A stretch of DNA of 64,000 nucleotides from Marinospirillum perlucidum. GTDB taxonomy: Bacteria > Pseudomonadota > Gammaproteobacteria > Pseudomonadales > Halomonadaceae. The notes beneath the pieces were generated by a model, which made no database searches, was not told where the DNA came from, and worked only from the letters and a program-made list of their open reading frames with translations. A program made the translations under genes and the position numbers. Where the stretch lies: contig NZ_QFWJ01000004.1 in NCBI RefSeq assembly GCF_003336805.1, forward strand, positions 124,001 through 188,000. Direction: 5' to 3'. Below, piece by piece: positions 41,492 to 51,761 of the stretch. Position 1 is the first letter of the stretch, and each line of letters begins with the position of its first letter.

Positions 41492-42424
41492 TCAGATATT
41501 GGGATTGGTCAGTACTTCCGAGGCGCTGGCAACCAGGAGGGGATCCGGTTCACCAACGACTTCATCGTTACGGTTGGTATAGGGGATGGTTGATAGCAGC
41601 TTACGCATGGCCGCCAGTCGAGCCCGCTTTTTGTCATCGGACTTGATCACCGTCCAGGGAGCCTGGTTCTTGTGGGTATGCAGGAACATGGCTTCCTTGG
41701 CGTGACTGTAGTCTTCCCACTTGTCCAAGGAGGCTAGGTCAACCGGTGACAGTTTCCACTGTTTTAAAGGATCCTTGCGCCGGGCCATGAAGCGGCGGAA
41801 CTGCTCACTGCGCGATACCGAAAACCAGAACTTGTAGAGGCGGATGCCACTATCGACCAGCATCTGTTCAAACACCGGGGTCTGATGCAGAAACTGGACA
41901 TATTCTTCCTGGCTGCAAAAGCCCATGACTCTTTCTACCCCGGCACGGTTGTACCAGGAGCGGTCAAAGAGAATGATTTCACCGGCAGCGGGCAGATGCT
42001 GAATGTAGCGCTGGAAGTACCACTGGGTTTTTTCGCGTTCGCTGGGTTTTTCCAGGGCCACTACATGGGCTCCCCGCGGATTGAGGTGTTCCATCATGCG
42101 CTTGATGGTGCCCCCTTTACCGGCGGCATCACGGCCTTCAAAGAGAATGACGACTCTTTCGCCTTCGTCCTTGATCCAGCGCTGCATTTTCAGCAGTTCG
42201 ATCTGTAAAAGACGCTTTTCAGCTTCGTAGGCTTTGCGGGTCAGCTTCTTCTTGTAGGGGTAGTGATCCGGATCAAACCCGGGCTGGGGCATGTCCAGTA
42301 GCCGATCTTCAGGTTGAGTCTCGGCTGGGGGGGATTTCTTTTCTGCCTCAGTGGAGGGGCTCACTTCCTCTGTGGGGGCAGCCAAATCCGGGGCCTGCTG
42401 TGGGTGGGTATTTGGCGTTGTCAT
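41492..42424 (-). CDS. ppk2: Polyphosphate kinase 2 (class I-like)
   Basis: Cytoplasmic kinase of 310 aa that uses polyphosphate to make GDP/ADP into triphosphates. Walker A is GRDAAGKGG (97-105). A lid/Walker B region FDRSWYNRAGVERVMGF follows, then ARRKDPLKQWKLSPVD. The first 45 residues are a Pro/Glu/Ser-rich extension. ATG 42424 has AGGAGG 6 nt upstream and is preferred over GTG 42427, which would be too close. Single-domain (class I) by length. Confidence 0.92.
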   Translation of the reverse strand: MTTPNTHPQQAPDLAAPTEEVSPSTEAEKKSPPAETQPEDRLLDMPQPGFDPDHYPYKKKLTRKAYEAEKRLLQIELLKMQRWIKDEGERVVILFEGRDAAGKGGTIKRMMEHLNPRGAHVVALEKPSEREKTQWYFQRYIQHLPAAGEIILFDRSWYNRAGVERVMGFCSQEEYVQFLHQTPVFEQMLVDSGIRLYKFWFSVSRSEQFRRFMARRKDPLKQWKLSPVDLASLDKWEDYSHAKEAMFLHTHKNQAPWTVIKSDDKKRARLAAMRKLLSTIPYTNRNDEVVGEPDPLLVASASEVLTNPNI

Positions 42425-42460
42425 CACTGACCTCCTGTTGTCCTGACTATTAATGACATC

Positions 42461-43096
42461 TTAATTGAGCAGCGGTTGTAACTCAACCCATACACTTTCC
42501 AGAATCAAGGGCTGGGCTGCGGCTGTGGGATGAATCTGATCTTCCTGCATCAGTTGTGGCTGTTCGGCTACACCTTCGAGCAGGAAGGGTAAAAACGTTA
42601 ATTCCTGGCTGGCAGCGAGATCGGAATAAACCTGCTTGAAGGCATCCAGATAAACCTGGCCGTAATTGGGCGGTAAAAGAATACCAGCCAGATAAACCTC
42701 GGCACCGGCTTCCTGGCTGAGACGTATCATTTGCTGGAGGTTGCTTTTAATCCGCTGAGGGGGAAGTCCTCTAAGGCCGTCATTACCGCCCAATTCCAGG
42801 AGAACAATTTGTGGCTGATGCTGTCTGAGCAAAGTGGGTAGACGGGTCAGTCCACCTGTCGTGGTCTCGCCACTGATGGAGGCATTGACGACCTCCCAGG
42901 CGGGATAGTCTTCTTCCAGGCGTTCTTCCAGCAACTTGACCCATCCACTTTGCTGGGGGATACCATAGGCGGCACTGAGACTGTCACCCAGCACCAATAA
43001 TGTCTTAGAGTCAGCGCTGCTTGCTGGCAGACTGGTTAGACTGAGTAGCAAGAGCAGAACCCAGGCGAGGTAGGATGCTTGGGATTTTCTTTCCAT
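42461..43096 (-). CDS. tesA: Multifunctional acyl-CoA thioesterase I / lysophospholipase (TesA)
   Basis: Periplasmic SGNH hydrolase of 211 aa. A signal peptide (about 1-28, ending ASSA) is followed by block I GDSLSAAYG (nucleophile Ser), block III ELGGNDGLRG and block V DQIHPTA (Asp/His). Start ATG 43096 gives the proper signal peptide; an extension to 43174 reaches into the divergent gene. The start codons of tesA and ybbA are only 13 nt apart, so their promoters must lie inside each other's coding sequence. Confidence 0.92.
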   Translation of the reverse strand: MERKSQASYLAWVLLLLLSLTSLPASSADSKTLLVLGDSLSAAYGIPQQSGWVKLLEERLEEDYPAWEVVNASISGETTTGGLTRLPTLLRQHQPQIVLLELGGNDGLRGLPPQRIKSNLQQMIRLSQEAGAEVYLAGILLPPNYGQVYLDAFKQVYSDLAASQELTFLPFLLEGVAEQPQLMQEDQIHPTAAAQPLILESVWVELQPLLN

Positions 43097-43109
43097 TATT
43101 AACTCCGGG

Positions 43110-43856
43110 ATGCAGATGATGTCTTCTACTTCAACGACTTGGACAGCCGGCCAGCAGCCCCTGCTGGAGGCCAAGGATTTAGGTTACAGCGTTTCCCAGC
43201 AAAGCGGCAAACTGGTTATTCTGCAAAACCTGAATCTGCGTATACACCGAGGGGAAAGTGTGGCTCTGCTGGGGCCTTCGGGTGCAGGAAAATCAACACT
43301 TCTGGCTCTGCTGGCTGGTTTGGACACCCCAACAGACGGAGAGTTGCTTTGGTCCGGTCAGGCTTTCAGCCGTCTGGATGAAGATGAAAGGGCGGCTGTG
43401 CGAGCCCGGGAAGTGGGTTTTATTTTTCAGTCTTTTCAATTGTTACCTGAGTTAACGGCGCTGGAAAATGTGCAGCTGCCCCTGGAGCTACGCGGAGACC
43501 GCCAGGCTACGCCAGAGGCCCGTCGCTGGTTAGAGCGAGTGGGCCTGAGTGCCAGGGCTGATCACCGCCCTAGCCAGTTGTCCGGGGGCGAGCAGCAGCG
43601 GGTCGCCATTGCCCGGGCGTTTGCTTCCAGACCGGCCGTACTCTTTGCTGATGAACCCACGGGAAATTTGGATGCTGATAATGGTCAGAAGGTGGCAGAT
43701 CTACTGTTTTCCCTTAATCAGGAAGCAACCCAGGACCCGGTAACCCTGGTCCTGGTGACTCACGATCGCAAGCTGGCCGGTCGCTGTCAGAGAATTCTGG
43801 AGCTGGAAGCCGGACAGTTGGTGAGTGAAACGGCCGGGGAGCGACTGGATGACTGA
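43110..43856 (+). CDS. ybbA: ABC transporter ATP-binding protein YbbA
   Basis: LolD-like ATPase of 248 aa with Walker [10 protein letters not shown], signature LSGGEQQR and Walker [11 protein letters not shown]. It pairs with the FtsX-like permease encoded directly downstream; the permease start overlaps its stop by 8 nt. YbbA-YbbP is linked to export or extraction of lipid or hydrophobic cargo, though the substrate is not firmly known. Three in-frame ATGs (43110, 43116, 43119) are close together, so the exact start is unsure by three residues. Confidence 0.9.
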   Translation: MQMMSSTSTTWTAGQQPLLEAKDLGYSVSQQSGKLVILQNLNLRIHRGESVALLGPSGAGKSTLLALLAGLDTPTDGELLWSGQAFSRLDEDERAAVRAREVGFIFQSFQLLPELTALENVQLPLELRGDRQATPEARRWLERVGLSARADHRPSQLSGGEQQRVAIARAFASRPAVLFADEPTGNLDADNGQKVADLLFSLNQEATQDPVTLVLVTHDRKLAGRCQRILELEAGQLVSETAGERLDD

Positions 43857-46347
43857 TTGGATCTTGGCGGCCAGACTGGCCTGGCGAGGCGTGCGTGCCG
43901 GTGAATACCGGGTTTTGCTGGTGGCTTTAATGTTGGCAGTGGCCTGTGCCACGCTGCTGGGTGTACTGGGTGAACGCATGCAGGCTGCACTGGATCGGGA
44001 AGCCGCCCGCATTGCAGGCGGCGAACTGGTGGTGTCTGCCAGGGAGCCGGCGAGTCCGGAATTACAAAGTTATCTTGACTACCAGGGAGCAGACTGGTCG
44101 CAAAAAGTAACCCTGAGCAGTATGGCCAGCCACGAAGAGGCACTTCAGCTGGTGAGTCTGAGTGCAGTGGATGCGCGCTATCCGCTTCTGGGGGAACTAA
44201 AGTTACAAACTCCTGAGGGCGAGAAGAGCATGACTTCTTCTCCACCGGCTGGTCAGATCTGGGTGGAGCCCGGATTGGCCAGGCGACTGGGAGCCGAAGT
44301 GGGTGACTGGCTGGGCCTGGGCGATCAGCGGTTGCAATTGACGGCCCTGCTATTGGAAGTTCCCGACCAGGATGGAGGCTTTGCCAACTTCTCGCCGCGT
44401 GCCCTGGTCAATCTGCAAAGCCTGGAAGGCAGTGCGCTGCTCGGGCCTTTGAGTCGGGCTCGTTGGAAGCTGGGTATTACCGGCGATGAAGCGACTCTGG
44501 AATTCCTGCGTCAGCAACTGCCCGCTCGCTTGGAAGACCACCAGCGCTTGCGTGATATCAGTGAAGACCGTCCGGGCATTGCCCGGGCGCTGGATGAGGG
44601 ACGGCGTTACCTGGGGCTGGCCGGGTTGGTGGCCGTTTTGCTGGCCTCTCTTGCTGTGGCTCTGGCCTCGCAGCGTCAGGCCAAACGCCAGGCTCGCGAA
44701 GTGGCTCTACTGAGGTGCCTGGGACAGTCGCGTGCCCGAGTCAGGCGCTTGTTTTTACTTCAACTCTTCTGGTTGGGACTGGGCGGAGGCCTGCTGGGTG
44801 GTCTGCTGGGCTATCAGGCTCACCTGGTGCTGGTTGCTCTACTGGCTCCCCTGCTGCCCCTGACACTACCACCGCCCAGTATCTGGCCACTGGTGGCAGC
44901 GCTGGGCCTGGCAATCTGGCTGTTGTTGGGTTTTTCCCTGGCTCCCCTGCTGAGTCTGGCCAAAGTCAGTCCGCTGGCAGTGCTCCAGTCGCGTCCCTGG
45001 AAGCTGTCCAGCTCAGGCCTTTTGACCTATGGCCTGGCTTTATTGGCTACCCTGGGACTGGGCTATTGGTTATCCGGTGATCTGCAGCTGACGCTCTGGA
45101 CGCTGGTCGGTCTGCTGCTGGTGGGTGGACTGGTCGCTCTTCTCGGGGGAGGCTTGTTGCGCCTGCTGATGGTGCGTCTTGAGGTTCTGCCCTGGCAGGG
45201 GCGTCAGGCCTTGAGGCGTTTGGGGCGTAACCCGGCCGAAACCCTGTTGCAGTTGAGCACCTTCACGCTGGCTTTTACGGCAGTACTCTTGGTGGCCCGA
45301 GGCGGGGATCAGCTAGTGGGTGACTGGCAGGCCCAGCTGCCCGAGGACAGACACAGTCAGTTTGCTGTGGATATTCAGCCCTGGGAGAGTCAGGATTTTG
45401 CCGCTTTTATGCAGCAAAAGGGCGTGGATTACAGCCAGCTTTACCCGATCCTGCGCGGGCGTCTGACTGCGATTAATGGCGAGGAGGCACGCGAGGCCGT
45501 ACCGGCAGAAGCGGAAAATGACAATAGCCTGAGACGTGAGCTGAACCTGACCTGGAGTCAACGCCTGCCGGATGACAATGAGATTCTGGAAGGCCAGTGG
45601 TGGAGCGGAGAGGAAACGGCTGAGGCTGACTTGCTGCCCATTTCCGTAGAGGCCGACCTGGCTGGACGTCTGGATCTGGAACTGGGTGATGAGCTGACTT
45701 TTACTCTGGCCGGGCAGCAATTGCAGACCCGGGTTGCCAGCCTGCGCAGTGTTAACTGGGAAAACTTTAAACCCAATTTCTATGTGATTTTCCCGCCCGA
45801 GGTCTTGCAGGATCAACCGCATACCTACTTGGCCAGCTTTAATCTACCGGATAACGAAGCTGAATTCATGCAGGAGCTCAGTCAGCGTTTTCCCGGGGTC
45901 GCCTTCCTGGATGTCCGCGCCATTTTGGCGCAGGCAGAAGGCATTTTGCAGCAGCTGAGTCTGGGGGTTCAGTACCTTCTGGGCTTTGTTTTGCTGGCCG
46001 GTTTGCTGGTGACCTGGGCACTGATCATGGCGAGTATGGATGCCCGTAAAAGAGAGCAGGCCTTACTCAAGGTCATGGGTGCGGCACGACGAACTCTGGC
46101 TGGTCGCCAGGCCGCTGAATTCCTTTTACTGGGCGGCCTGGCGGGCTTTTTGGCTGCTTTTTTGGGCGAGCTTCTCTATGCCTTGATGGCGGCCAAATTG
46201 TTCAATCTGGCCTGGGAGGCAGCTCCGCTTTTCTGGATTTTGCCACCCTTGATCGGTGCACTTCTGCTTGCCGGTTTTGCTCATTTTGCCTTGCGTTCTT
46301 CTTTGCACGAAGCGCCTCACCGGCTGCTTCATCGCCTGGGGGGATGA
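43849..46347 (+). CDS. ybbP: FtsX-like ABC permease YbbP
   Basis: Inner-membrane permease of 832 aa with about ten helices arranged as two FtsX-type blocks (near residues 240-400 and 690-820) and large periplasmic domains between. RQALRRLGRNPAETLLQLSTF is a conserved coupling region. The first TM (about 18-38) follows a short basic N-terminus. Start ATG 43849 overlaps ybbA in ATGACTGA; a GTG at 43825 would add eight residues. Together with YbbA it forms a complete transporter. Confidence 0.9.
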   Translation: MTDWILAARLAWRGVRAGEYRVLLVALMLAVACATLLGVLGERMQAALDREAARIAGGELVVSAREPASPELQSYLDYQGADWSQKVTLSSMASHEEALQLVSLSAVDARYPLLGELKLQTPEGEKSMTSSPPAGQIWVEPGLARRLGAEVGDWLGLGDQRLQLTALLLEVPDQDGGFANFSPRALVNLQSLEGSALLGPLSRARWKLGITGDEATLEFLRQQLPARLEDHQRLRDISEDRPGIARALDEGRRYLGLAGLVAVLLASLAVALASQRQAKRQAREVALLRCLGQSRARVRRLFLLQLFWLGLGGGLLGGLLGYQAHLVLVALLAPLLPLTLPPPSIWPLVAALGLAIWLLLGFSLAPLLSLAKVSPLAVLQSRPWKLSSSGLLTYGLALLATLGLGYWLSGDLQLTLWTLVGLLLVGGLVALLGGGLLRLLMVRLEVLPWQGRQALRRLGRNPAETLLQLSTFTLAFTAVLLVARGGDQLVGDWQAQLPEDRHSQFAVDIQPWESQDFAAFMQQKGVDYSQLYPILRGRLTAINGEEAREAVPAEAENDNSLRRELNLTWSQRLPDDNEILEGQWWSGEETAEADLLPISVEADLAGRLDLELGDELTFTLAGQQLQTRVASLRSVNWENFKPNFYVIFPPEVLQDQPHTYLASFNLPDNEAEFMQELSQRFPGVAFLDVRAILAQAEGILQQLSLGVQYLLGFVLLAGLLVTWALIMASMDARKREQALLKVMGAARRTLAGRQAAEFLLLGGLAGFLAAFLGELLYALMAAKLFNLAWEAAPLFWILPPLIGALLLAGFAHFALRSSLHEAPHRLLHRLGG

Positions 46348-46374
46348 CTTGCGGTCATGAACGCGGCGTAGCAT

Positions 46375-46395
46375 GATGCAGAAAATTTCTGCATC
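46375..46395. promoter_or_regulatory. Perfect 21-nt palindrome before the DUF3422 gene
   Basis: GATGCAGAAA-A-TTTCTGCATC is perfect apart from its central base. It lies 12 nt before the GTG start of the DUF3422 gene. A regulator operator or a translation-blocking stem are possible. It resembles NsrR sites in its GATGCA arms but is 2 nt longer, so I do not assign it. Confidence 0.5.
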
Positions 46396-46407
46396 AAAGG
46401 TTGAGTC

Positions 46408-47742
46408 GTGTCCGAACAGCAAGAGCACCCCTCCGCGCGTTTTTCACTCCCGCTCAGTCACCCTGAGCGGGCTTCTCTCTATCAGGAGCTGCATGCCCGT
46501 CCCTTTCCGGTTATTGATAGTCCGGTGCGTATCTCTCATCTGGCTTTGGTCCTGTCTGAAGAAGATCGCCAAAAGGATTTTCAGCATCTGGTGGATCTTT
46601 GCAGTCGTTATGGGGTTACAGCGCCTTCCTTTGAGGACAACAGTTTTTACCAGCGCCTGGGTGAAATCGAGGTGCGTTGGGAAAGACATCTGGAGTTTGT
46701 CACCTACACTTTTGTGCGCCCCGGCTTTGCGAAAGACCCCTTTACCCAGACAGCCCTGGCTCTACTTCCTCCCGACTGGCTGGAAAGCCTGCCCGGTGAG
46801 TTGGTCGTTGCCCTGCATCTGGAGGTAGCCAGCCCGGAAGATGACCTCCTGGATCGTGAAGCCCTGGCCAGTTGTTTTGAAGGCCAGCGTCTGGTGAGTG
46901 GTCGCTTGATGGACGGTGCGGCCACCCTCTGGAGTGCTTTTCGCATGCATGGTGATGGCTGTGGTCGTATTCTGCTGCACAATCACGGTCTGAATGCCAA
47001 CCAGACCGGGCGTTTGATACTGCGAGTCCTGGAGCTGGAAACCTACCGCCTGATGGCCTTGTTGGGAGCTAGACCCGCGCGGGAACTGGCTCCGGCATTA
47101 AGACGTCTGGACAATCAGCTGGCGGAAATCATCACCCAGCTATCGGAAACCGACGGTCTGGAAGAGGAAAGGGACTTGCTGCGTCAGTTGACTAGCATGG
47201 CGGCCCAGATCGAGCGCCACCGTGCCGATACCCTGTCGCGTTTTTCCGCTACCCAGGCCTATTATCATCTGGTTCTCAAGCGGCTGGAGGAACTCAAGGA
47301 GAGTCATACCGGTCCCAGTTTTACCCTTTCAGCCTTCTTTGGTCGGCGTCTGACCCCGGCGGTCAAAACCTGTGATTCGGTAGGCCAGCGCCTGGAAGAT
47401 CTGGCCAGACGCATTGAACGGGCCGGGGACTTGATTCGTACCCGAGTGGATCTCAAGCTGGAAGAACAAAACCGGCGGTTGCTGGCTTCCATGAATCGTC
47501 GTTCGCGTTTGCAATTGCGCATGCAGGAGACGGTTGAGGGTTTGTCCATTGCCGCCATCAGCTATTATGGTATCAGTCTGCTGCGTTACCTTTTGGGAGC
47601 CCTGGAACCCCTGGGTATTCCCCTGAACAAGGATCTGGCAACCGCAGTAGCCGTGCCGCTGGTCGTTGGCGGTGTCTGGTGGATTACCCATCGGATCAAG
47701 AAATTCATTGTCGAAGCCAGTGATCCGTCGCGGGAATCCTGA
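46408..47742 (+). CDS. DUF3422 family membrane-associated protein
   Basis: Protein of 444 aa. HPERASLYQELHARPFP near the N-terminus and FSATQAYYHLVLKRLEELKE in the middle are hallmarks of DUF3422. Long helices with coiled-coil character run from about 200 to 380. Two hydrophobic helices near the C-terminus (about 375-395 and 410-428) anchor it in the membrane. Function is unknown. The start is GTG 46408, right after a 21-nt palindrome, 60 nt beyond ybbP. Confidence 0.82.
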   Translation: MSEQQEHPSARFSLPLSHPERASLYQELHARPFPVIDSPVRISHLALVLSEEDRQKDFQHLVDLCSRYGVTAPSFEDNSFYQRLGEIEVRWERHLEFVTYTFVRPGFAKDPFTQTALALLPPDWLESLPGELVVALHLEVASPEDDLLDREALASCFEGQRLVSGRLMDGAATLWSAFRMHGDGCGRILLHNHGLNANQTGRLILRVLELETYRLMALLGARPARELAPALRRLDNQLAEIITQLSETDGLEEERDLLRQLTSMAAQIERHRADTLSRFSATQAYYHLVLKRLEELKESHTGPSFTLSAFFGRRLTPAVKTCDSVGQRLEDLARRIERAGDLIRTRVDLKLEEQNRRLLASMNRRSRLQLRMQETVEGLSIAAISYYGISLLRYLLGALEPLGIPLNKDLATAVAVPLVVGGVWWITHRIKKFIVEASDPSRES

Positions 47743-47758
47743 AAACTAGGTGAACACT

Positions 47759-48079
47759 ATGCAAGCAAAAGTCGTTGAACAAGCCCTTCGCGAAAAGCTG
47801 ATTGAAGCATTACAGCCGCAGGAGCTGTTGATTGAAAATGAAAGTGATCAGCACAAGGGACCACCTGGCCGGGAAAGCCATTTTAAAGTGACCCTGGTCA
47901 GCGAGGCCTTCAATGCCTTGATGCCGGTAAAAAGACACCAGAAAATCTATGCCTTGCTGGCGGATGAGTTGGCGGGACCGGTGCATGCCCTGGCTCTGCA
48001 TCTCTATACACCTGATGAGTGGGCGGCGCGCGGGGCTCAGCGTCCGGATTCTCCGCGCTGTTCCGGCCAGGGTCAGTAG
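47759..48079 (+). CDS. bolA: BolA-family protein
   Basis: Small cytoplasmic protein of 106 aa with the BolA fold: a strand (ESHFKVTLVSEAF), then MPVKRHQKIYALLADEL with the conserved His, and a C-terminal helix/strand ALALHLYTPDEWA. BolA proteins bind iron-sulfur clusters with monothiol glutaredoxins and influence cell shape and stress. ATG 47759 has AGGTGA 5 nt upstream; a GTG at 47750 is less likely. Its end overlaps the slyX stop by 7 nt on the opposite strand. Confidence 0.9.
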   Translation: MQAKVVEQALREKLIEALQPQELLIENESDQHKGPPGRESHFKVTLVSEAFNALMPVKRHQKIYALLADELAGPVHALALHLYTPDEWAARGAQRPDSPRCSGQGQ

Positions 48080-48294
48080 TGGGGCGGTTTTTCGTCAGCC
48101 AGGGAAGGCTGTTTCTCATCATCACCTTCTGCCTTAAGGGCAGCCAGACGCTGGTTAAGAAGGCGTACCTGTTCCTGAAGGCTTTGCAACTCCCTGCTTT
48201 GCAGGATCAATTGCTGATTCAGCGCTTCCAGTAAATCATCCTGAAAGGCCATTTGCGTTTCCAGGTGGTCGAGTCTTTCTTCACACGCCTTCAT
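48073..48294 (-). CDS. slyX: SlyX protein
   Basis: Coiled-coil protein of 73 aa: residues 1-58 are one long helix with heptad Leu/Gln (EERLDHLETQMAFQDDLLE, then QVRLLNQRL), ending with the family C-terminal pattern DEKPPHY. SlyX function is unknown. It converges on bolA with a 7-nt overlap of the two coding ends. Confidence 0.88.
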   Translation of the reverse strand: MKACEERLDHLETQMAFQDDLLEALNQQLILQSRELQSLQEQVRLLNQRLAALKAEGDDEKQPSLADEKPPHY

Positions 48295-48340
48295 GTTTTT
48301 AAGCCATTACCAGAGTTAAACATTTTCCTGCAGACGTGGT

Positions 48341-48346
48341 TATAAT
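48341..48346 (+). promoter_or_regulatory. Consensus -10 box for the cold-shock-domain gene
   Basis: TATAAT preceded by GTGGT, 117 nt before the ATG of the membrane cold-shock gene. The implied leader is about 110 nt, long as in many cold-shock mRNAs. No convincing -35 box. Confidence 0.45.
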
Positions 48347-48462
48347 GGGTCAGCAGGTTGGACGAGGCAAGCCTGCCATTACACTCCGGCAAATACCAGC
48401 GTTAAGTCTGGGGTCGGGTGATTTTGTTATACCTTTACAAAGTTGGATTCAGAGAAAATTCT

Positions 48463-48924
48463 ATGCTTAATAATACTTTGATAAGAAATATTCTAGTCAG
48501 TTTAGTTGTTGCCATCCTGGCACCTCTGGTATTACCCCTTCTGGCTGTTTCACCTGAAGCTGCGGGTAGTGGTAGCGGAGCGGCCAAAACCTATTTGCTG
48601 GTTTTTGTACTGCTGATGTTGGCGGCCAGTATTAATGAGTTTCTGCGTTTGAAGGCTGTAGGTGCTTCTGGTGGGGCGGATAACAGCAAGGATGAGGCCG
48701 ATGAAGACGAAGATGACCGCGAGGAAGGGGTCGTCAAATGGTTTAACGTCAACAAGGGATTTGGTTTTATTATTCGTGATGTGGGCGGTGAGGTTTTTGT
48801 TCACTTCCGTTCCATTCGCGGCACGGGACATCGCACCCTGCGCGAAGGTCAGAAAGTCAGGTTTGCAGCCGTTGAAGGAGAAAAAGGGCTTCAGGCTGAA
48901 GATGTGACCGTGGTTAATCGCTAA
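48463..48924 (+). CDS. Membrane-anchored cold-shock-domain protein
   Basis: Protein of 153 aa with two N-terminal transmembrane helices (about 9-28 and 43-58) and a very acidic linker (about 72-87). The C-terminal cold-shock domain (88-153) has RNP1 KGFGFI (98-103) and RNP2 VFVHF (111-115). The CSD should face the cytoplasm and bind RNA at the membrane (inference). Ordinary Csp proteins are about 70 aa and soluble; similar TM-CSD proteins are known from Pseudomonas relatives. ATG 48463 is preferred over an upstream in-frame ATG at 48418. Confidence 0.8.
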   Translation: MLNNTLIRNILVSLVVAILAPLVLPLLAVSPEAAGSGSGAAKTYLLVFVLLMLAASINEFLRLKAVGASGGADNSKDEADEDEDDREEGVVKWFNVNKGFGFIIRDVGGEVFVHFRSIRGTGHRTLREGQKVRFAAVEGEKGLQAEDVTVVNR

Positions 48925-48937
48925 TAGCTAACCGGAT

Positions 48938-48966
48938 GGCAGTCAGCTGCGGCTGGCTGCCTTTTT
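48938..48966 (+). terminator. Rho-independent terminator after the cold-shock-domain gene
   Basis: A 10-bp stem, GGCAGTCAGC/GCTGGCTGCC (one G-U), with loop TGCG, followed by TTTTT. Confidence 0.9.
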
Positions 48967-48990
48967 GCATCTAAATAAGGAGCCGCTAGG

Positions 48991-49836
48991 GTGAGATTTC
49001 TACTGATGACCAGCAGCCTTTATCTGGCTTGGGTGTTGCCGCTGGCAGCTGCAGAAATACAGCCTTTGTTGCAGGTAGATGAGCGCCGCACGGAAACAAC
49101 CGAGGTGATTCCTTACCAGGAGGCCAGAGACGAAGATGCCTCTGTCACTGAACCTGCAGACCCGCCAGCCAGCATCGACAGCTTTGCCTTTTTTGCGCCT
49201 TCGATTAGTTACCTGCAATTGGATCATGAATCCGAAGCCGCTAATTTCGAACTTAGCAGTGACCTTATTCAATTGAATCTGGAGATGGAATTACTCAGTG
49301 GTGATTTTGCCTATCATCGTTTGAGCCTGGGCCATACTCTGGATGCCAGTAGTGAACTCACTTCGGCCTCGCCTTCTGATGCCGAGGTCAAAGCCAGCCA
49401 CCTGGCCTATCGTCTGGGAGGTATCAATCATACTGCTTTTGCTGGCGATGTGACTCTCTGGACGGGCCTGGGTTGGGAAGGTTTCAGCGTCAAGGATAAC
49501 GCCGCCGGTGATGCCTATGTGCGCTATGTTTATCTGCCGTTCGGTGGTGATCTGGGACTGCGCTTCGATACCTCCAGCTTCCTGGTCTTCGGGGCCGAAT
49601 ATCGGCTTCTGGTGCGTGGCTGGGAGAAATACAACGGCGGTAGCAGTGCCTATCCCACCCAGGCCCATGGCGGCGGCTACGCGGTCTGGCTGGGTATTGA
49701 TTATGTGGCCGGTAATGGCCGGGTGATTACCTCCCGCATCCGCTGGCAGGATTGGCAGGTGGATGCGTCGACGGCTGATGAAATTCCCGGTAGCCAGTCC
49801 CGCTCCCTGGGTCTGGCCATGGGCTTTCGTTTTTAG
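48991..49836 (+). CDS. Putative outer-membrane beta-barrel protein
   Basis: Protein of 281 aa with a signal peptide (about 1-21, cleaved after LAAA) and an acidic linker (about 28-60). Ten or so amphipathic strands follow, and a terminal Phe (LAMGFRF), the mark of outer-membrane barrels. No family name is recognised. The start is GTG 48991 with AAGGAG about 9 nt upstream. It stands between a terminator and the convergent dapE gene, so it is monocistronic. Confidence 0.7.
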   Translation: MRFLLMTSSLYLAWVLPLAAAEIQPLLQVDERRTETTEVIPYQEARDEDASVTEPADPPASIDSFAFFAPSISYLQLDHESEAANFELSSDLIQLNLEMELLSGDFAYHRLSLGHTLDASSELTSASPSDAEVKASHLAYRLGGINHTAFAGDVTLWTGLGWEGFSVKDNAAGDAYVRYVYLPFGGDLGLRFDTSSFLVFGAEYRLLVRGWEKYNGGSSAYPTQAHGGGYAVWLGIDYVAGNGRVITSRIRWQDWQVDASTADEIPGSQSRSLGLAMGFRF

Positions 49837-49883
49837 GAAGCCTCAGATAAACAGCTGCGCTCGTGACATCAATCCAAGGCTTC

Positions 49884-51071
<1,188 letters not shown>

Positions 51072-51122
51072 TTATAGTGTGCACTTTTCGGCTACTTAGC
51101 TTACCTGAAATTTATTGAATTT

Positions 51123-51761
51123 GTGCAGGTTCTTGTTTTGAAACGACAGCTACTAATCTTCACGGCCGGTTTGGCCCTGACTCTGGTGATGACCTCAACC
51201 GCTCTGGCTACGGCCTCGCTGCAAACCCTGGAAACCGGCCTGGGTCTGGTTCTGCACTTGCCGGAAGACTGGAAGCTCTTAAGTCGTGAAGACCTATCCG
51301 CTGTTGAAGGCAAGGGTGACGAGCAATTGGATTTGCCGCCTTTGATGCGCCAACGTCTGGCAGAAAGAGTGCGCCAGGGGGATATGGAGCTGCTGTTCAA
51401 TACCCGCGATTCTCACCAGGGGGTGTATGACAACCTCAGTCTTTTTGCCACTAATGACCAGGTGCCTGAAGCCGAAAGCCAGATAAGGGCAACTTGCAAT
51501 GCCTTGCCTGCTTTGTTGGGTAGAACCCTGGGTAAGGAGGTAGAACTGGAACAGTGTGAAGGCCAGCAGGTCCAGGGCTACCCTGCTTTTGTTATCGGTT
51601 ATGCTGGCAATGTGCCCAATACCCGTATACTGCAGTACATGATCCAGGTGGAGCAGCGTAAAAGCCTGGTACTCACGCTGACCTATCATCAGGATGATGA
51701 TATGGGCTCTCTGGCTGATTTTCGTAGTCTGTTAGAGCGTCTGGAGATGGTCGCTCAATAG
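51123..51761 (+). CDS. Secreted protein of unknown function
   Basis: Protein of about 212 aa with an N-terminal signal peptide (about 8-30, ending ALA). The mature domain of mixed alpha/beta character has two cysteines (ATCNALP and LEQCEGQ) that could form a disulfide. GLVLHLPEDWKLLSRED resembles the opening of several periplasmic lipid- or stress-related domains, but no family is recognised. The start is GTG 51123; TTG 51138 is an equal candidate. The 3' end overlaps the convergent minus-strand gene by 7 nt. Confidence 0.65.
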   Translation: MQVLVLKRQLLIFTAGLALTLVMTSTALATASLQTLETGLGLVLHLPEDWKLLSREDLSAVEGKGDEQLDLPPLMRQRLAERVRQGDMELLFNTRDSHQGVYDNLSLFATNDQVPEAESQIRATCNALPALLGRTLGKEVELEQCEGQQVQGYPAFVIGYAGNVPNTRILQYMIQVEQRKSLVLTLTYHQDDDMGSLADFRSLLERLEMVAQ

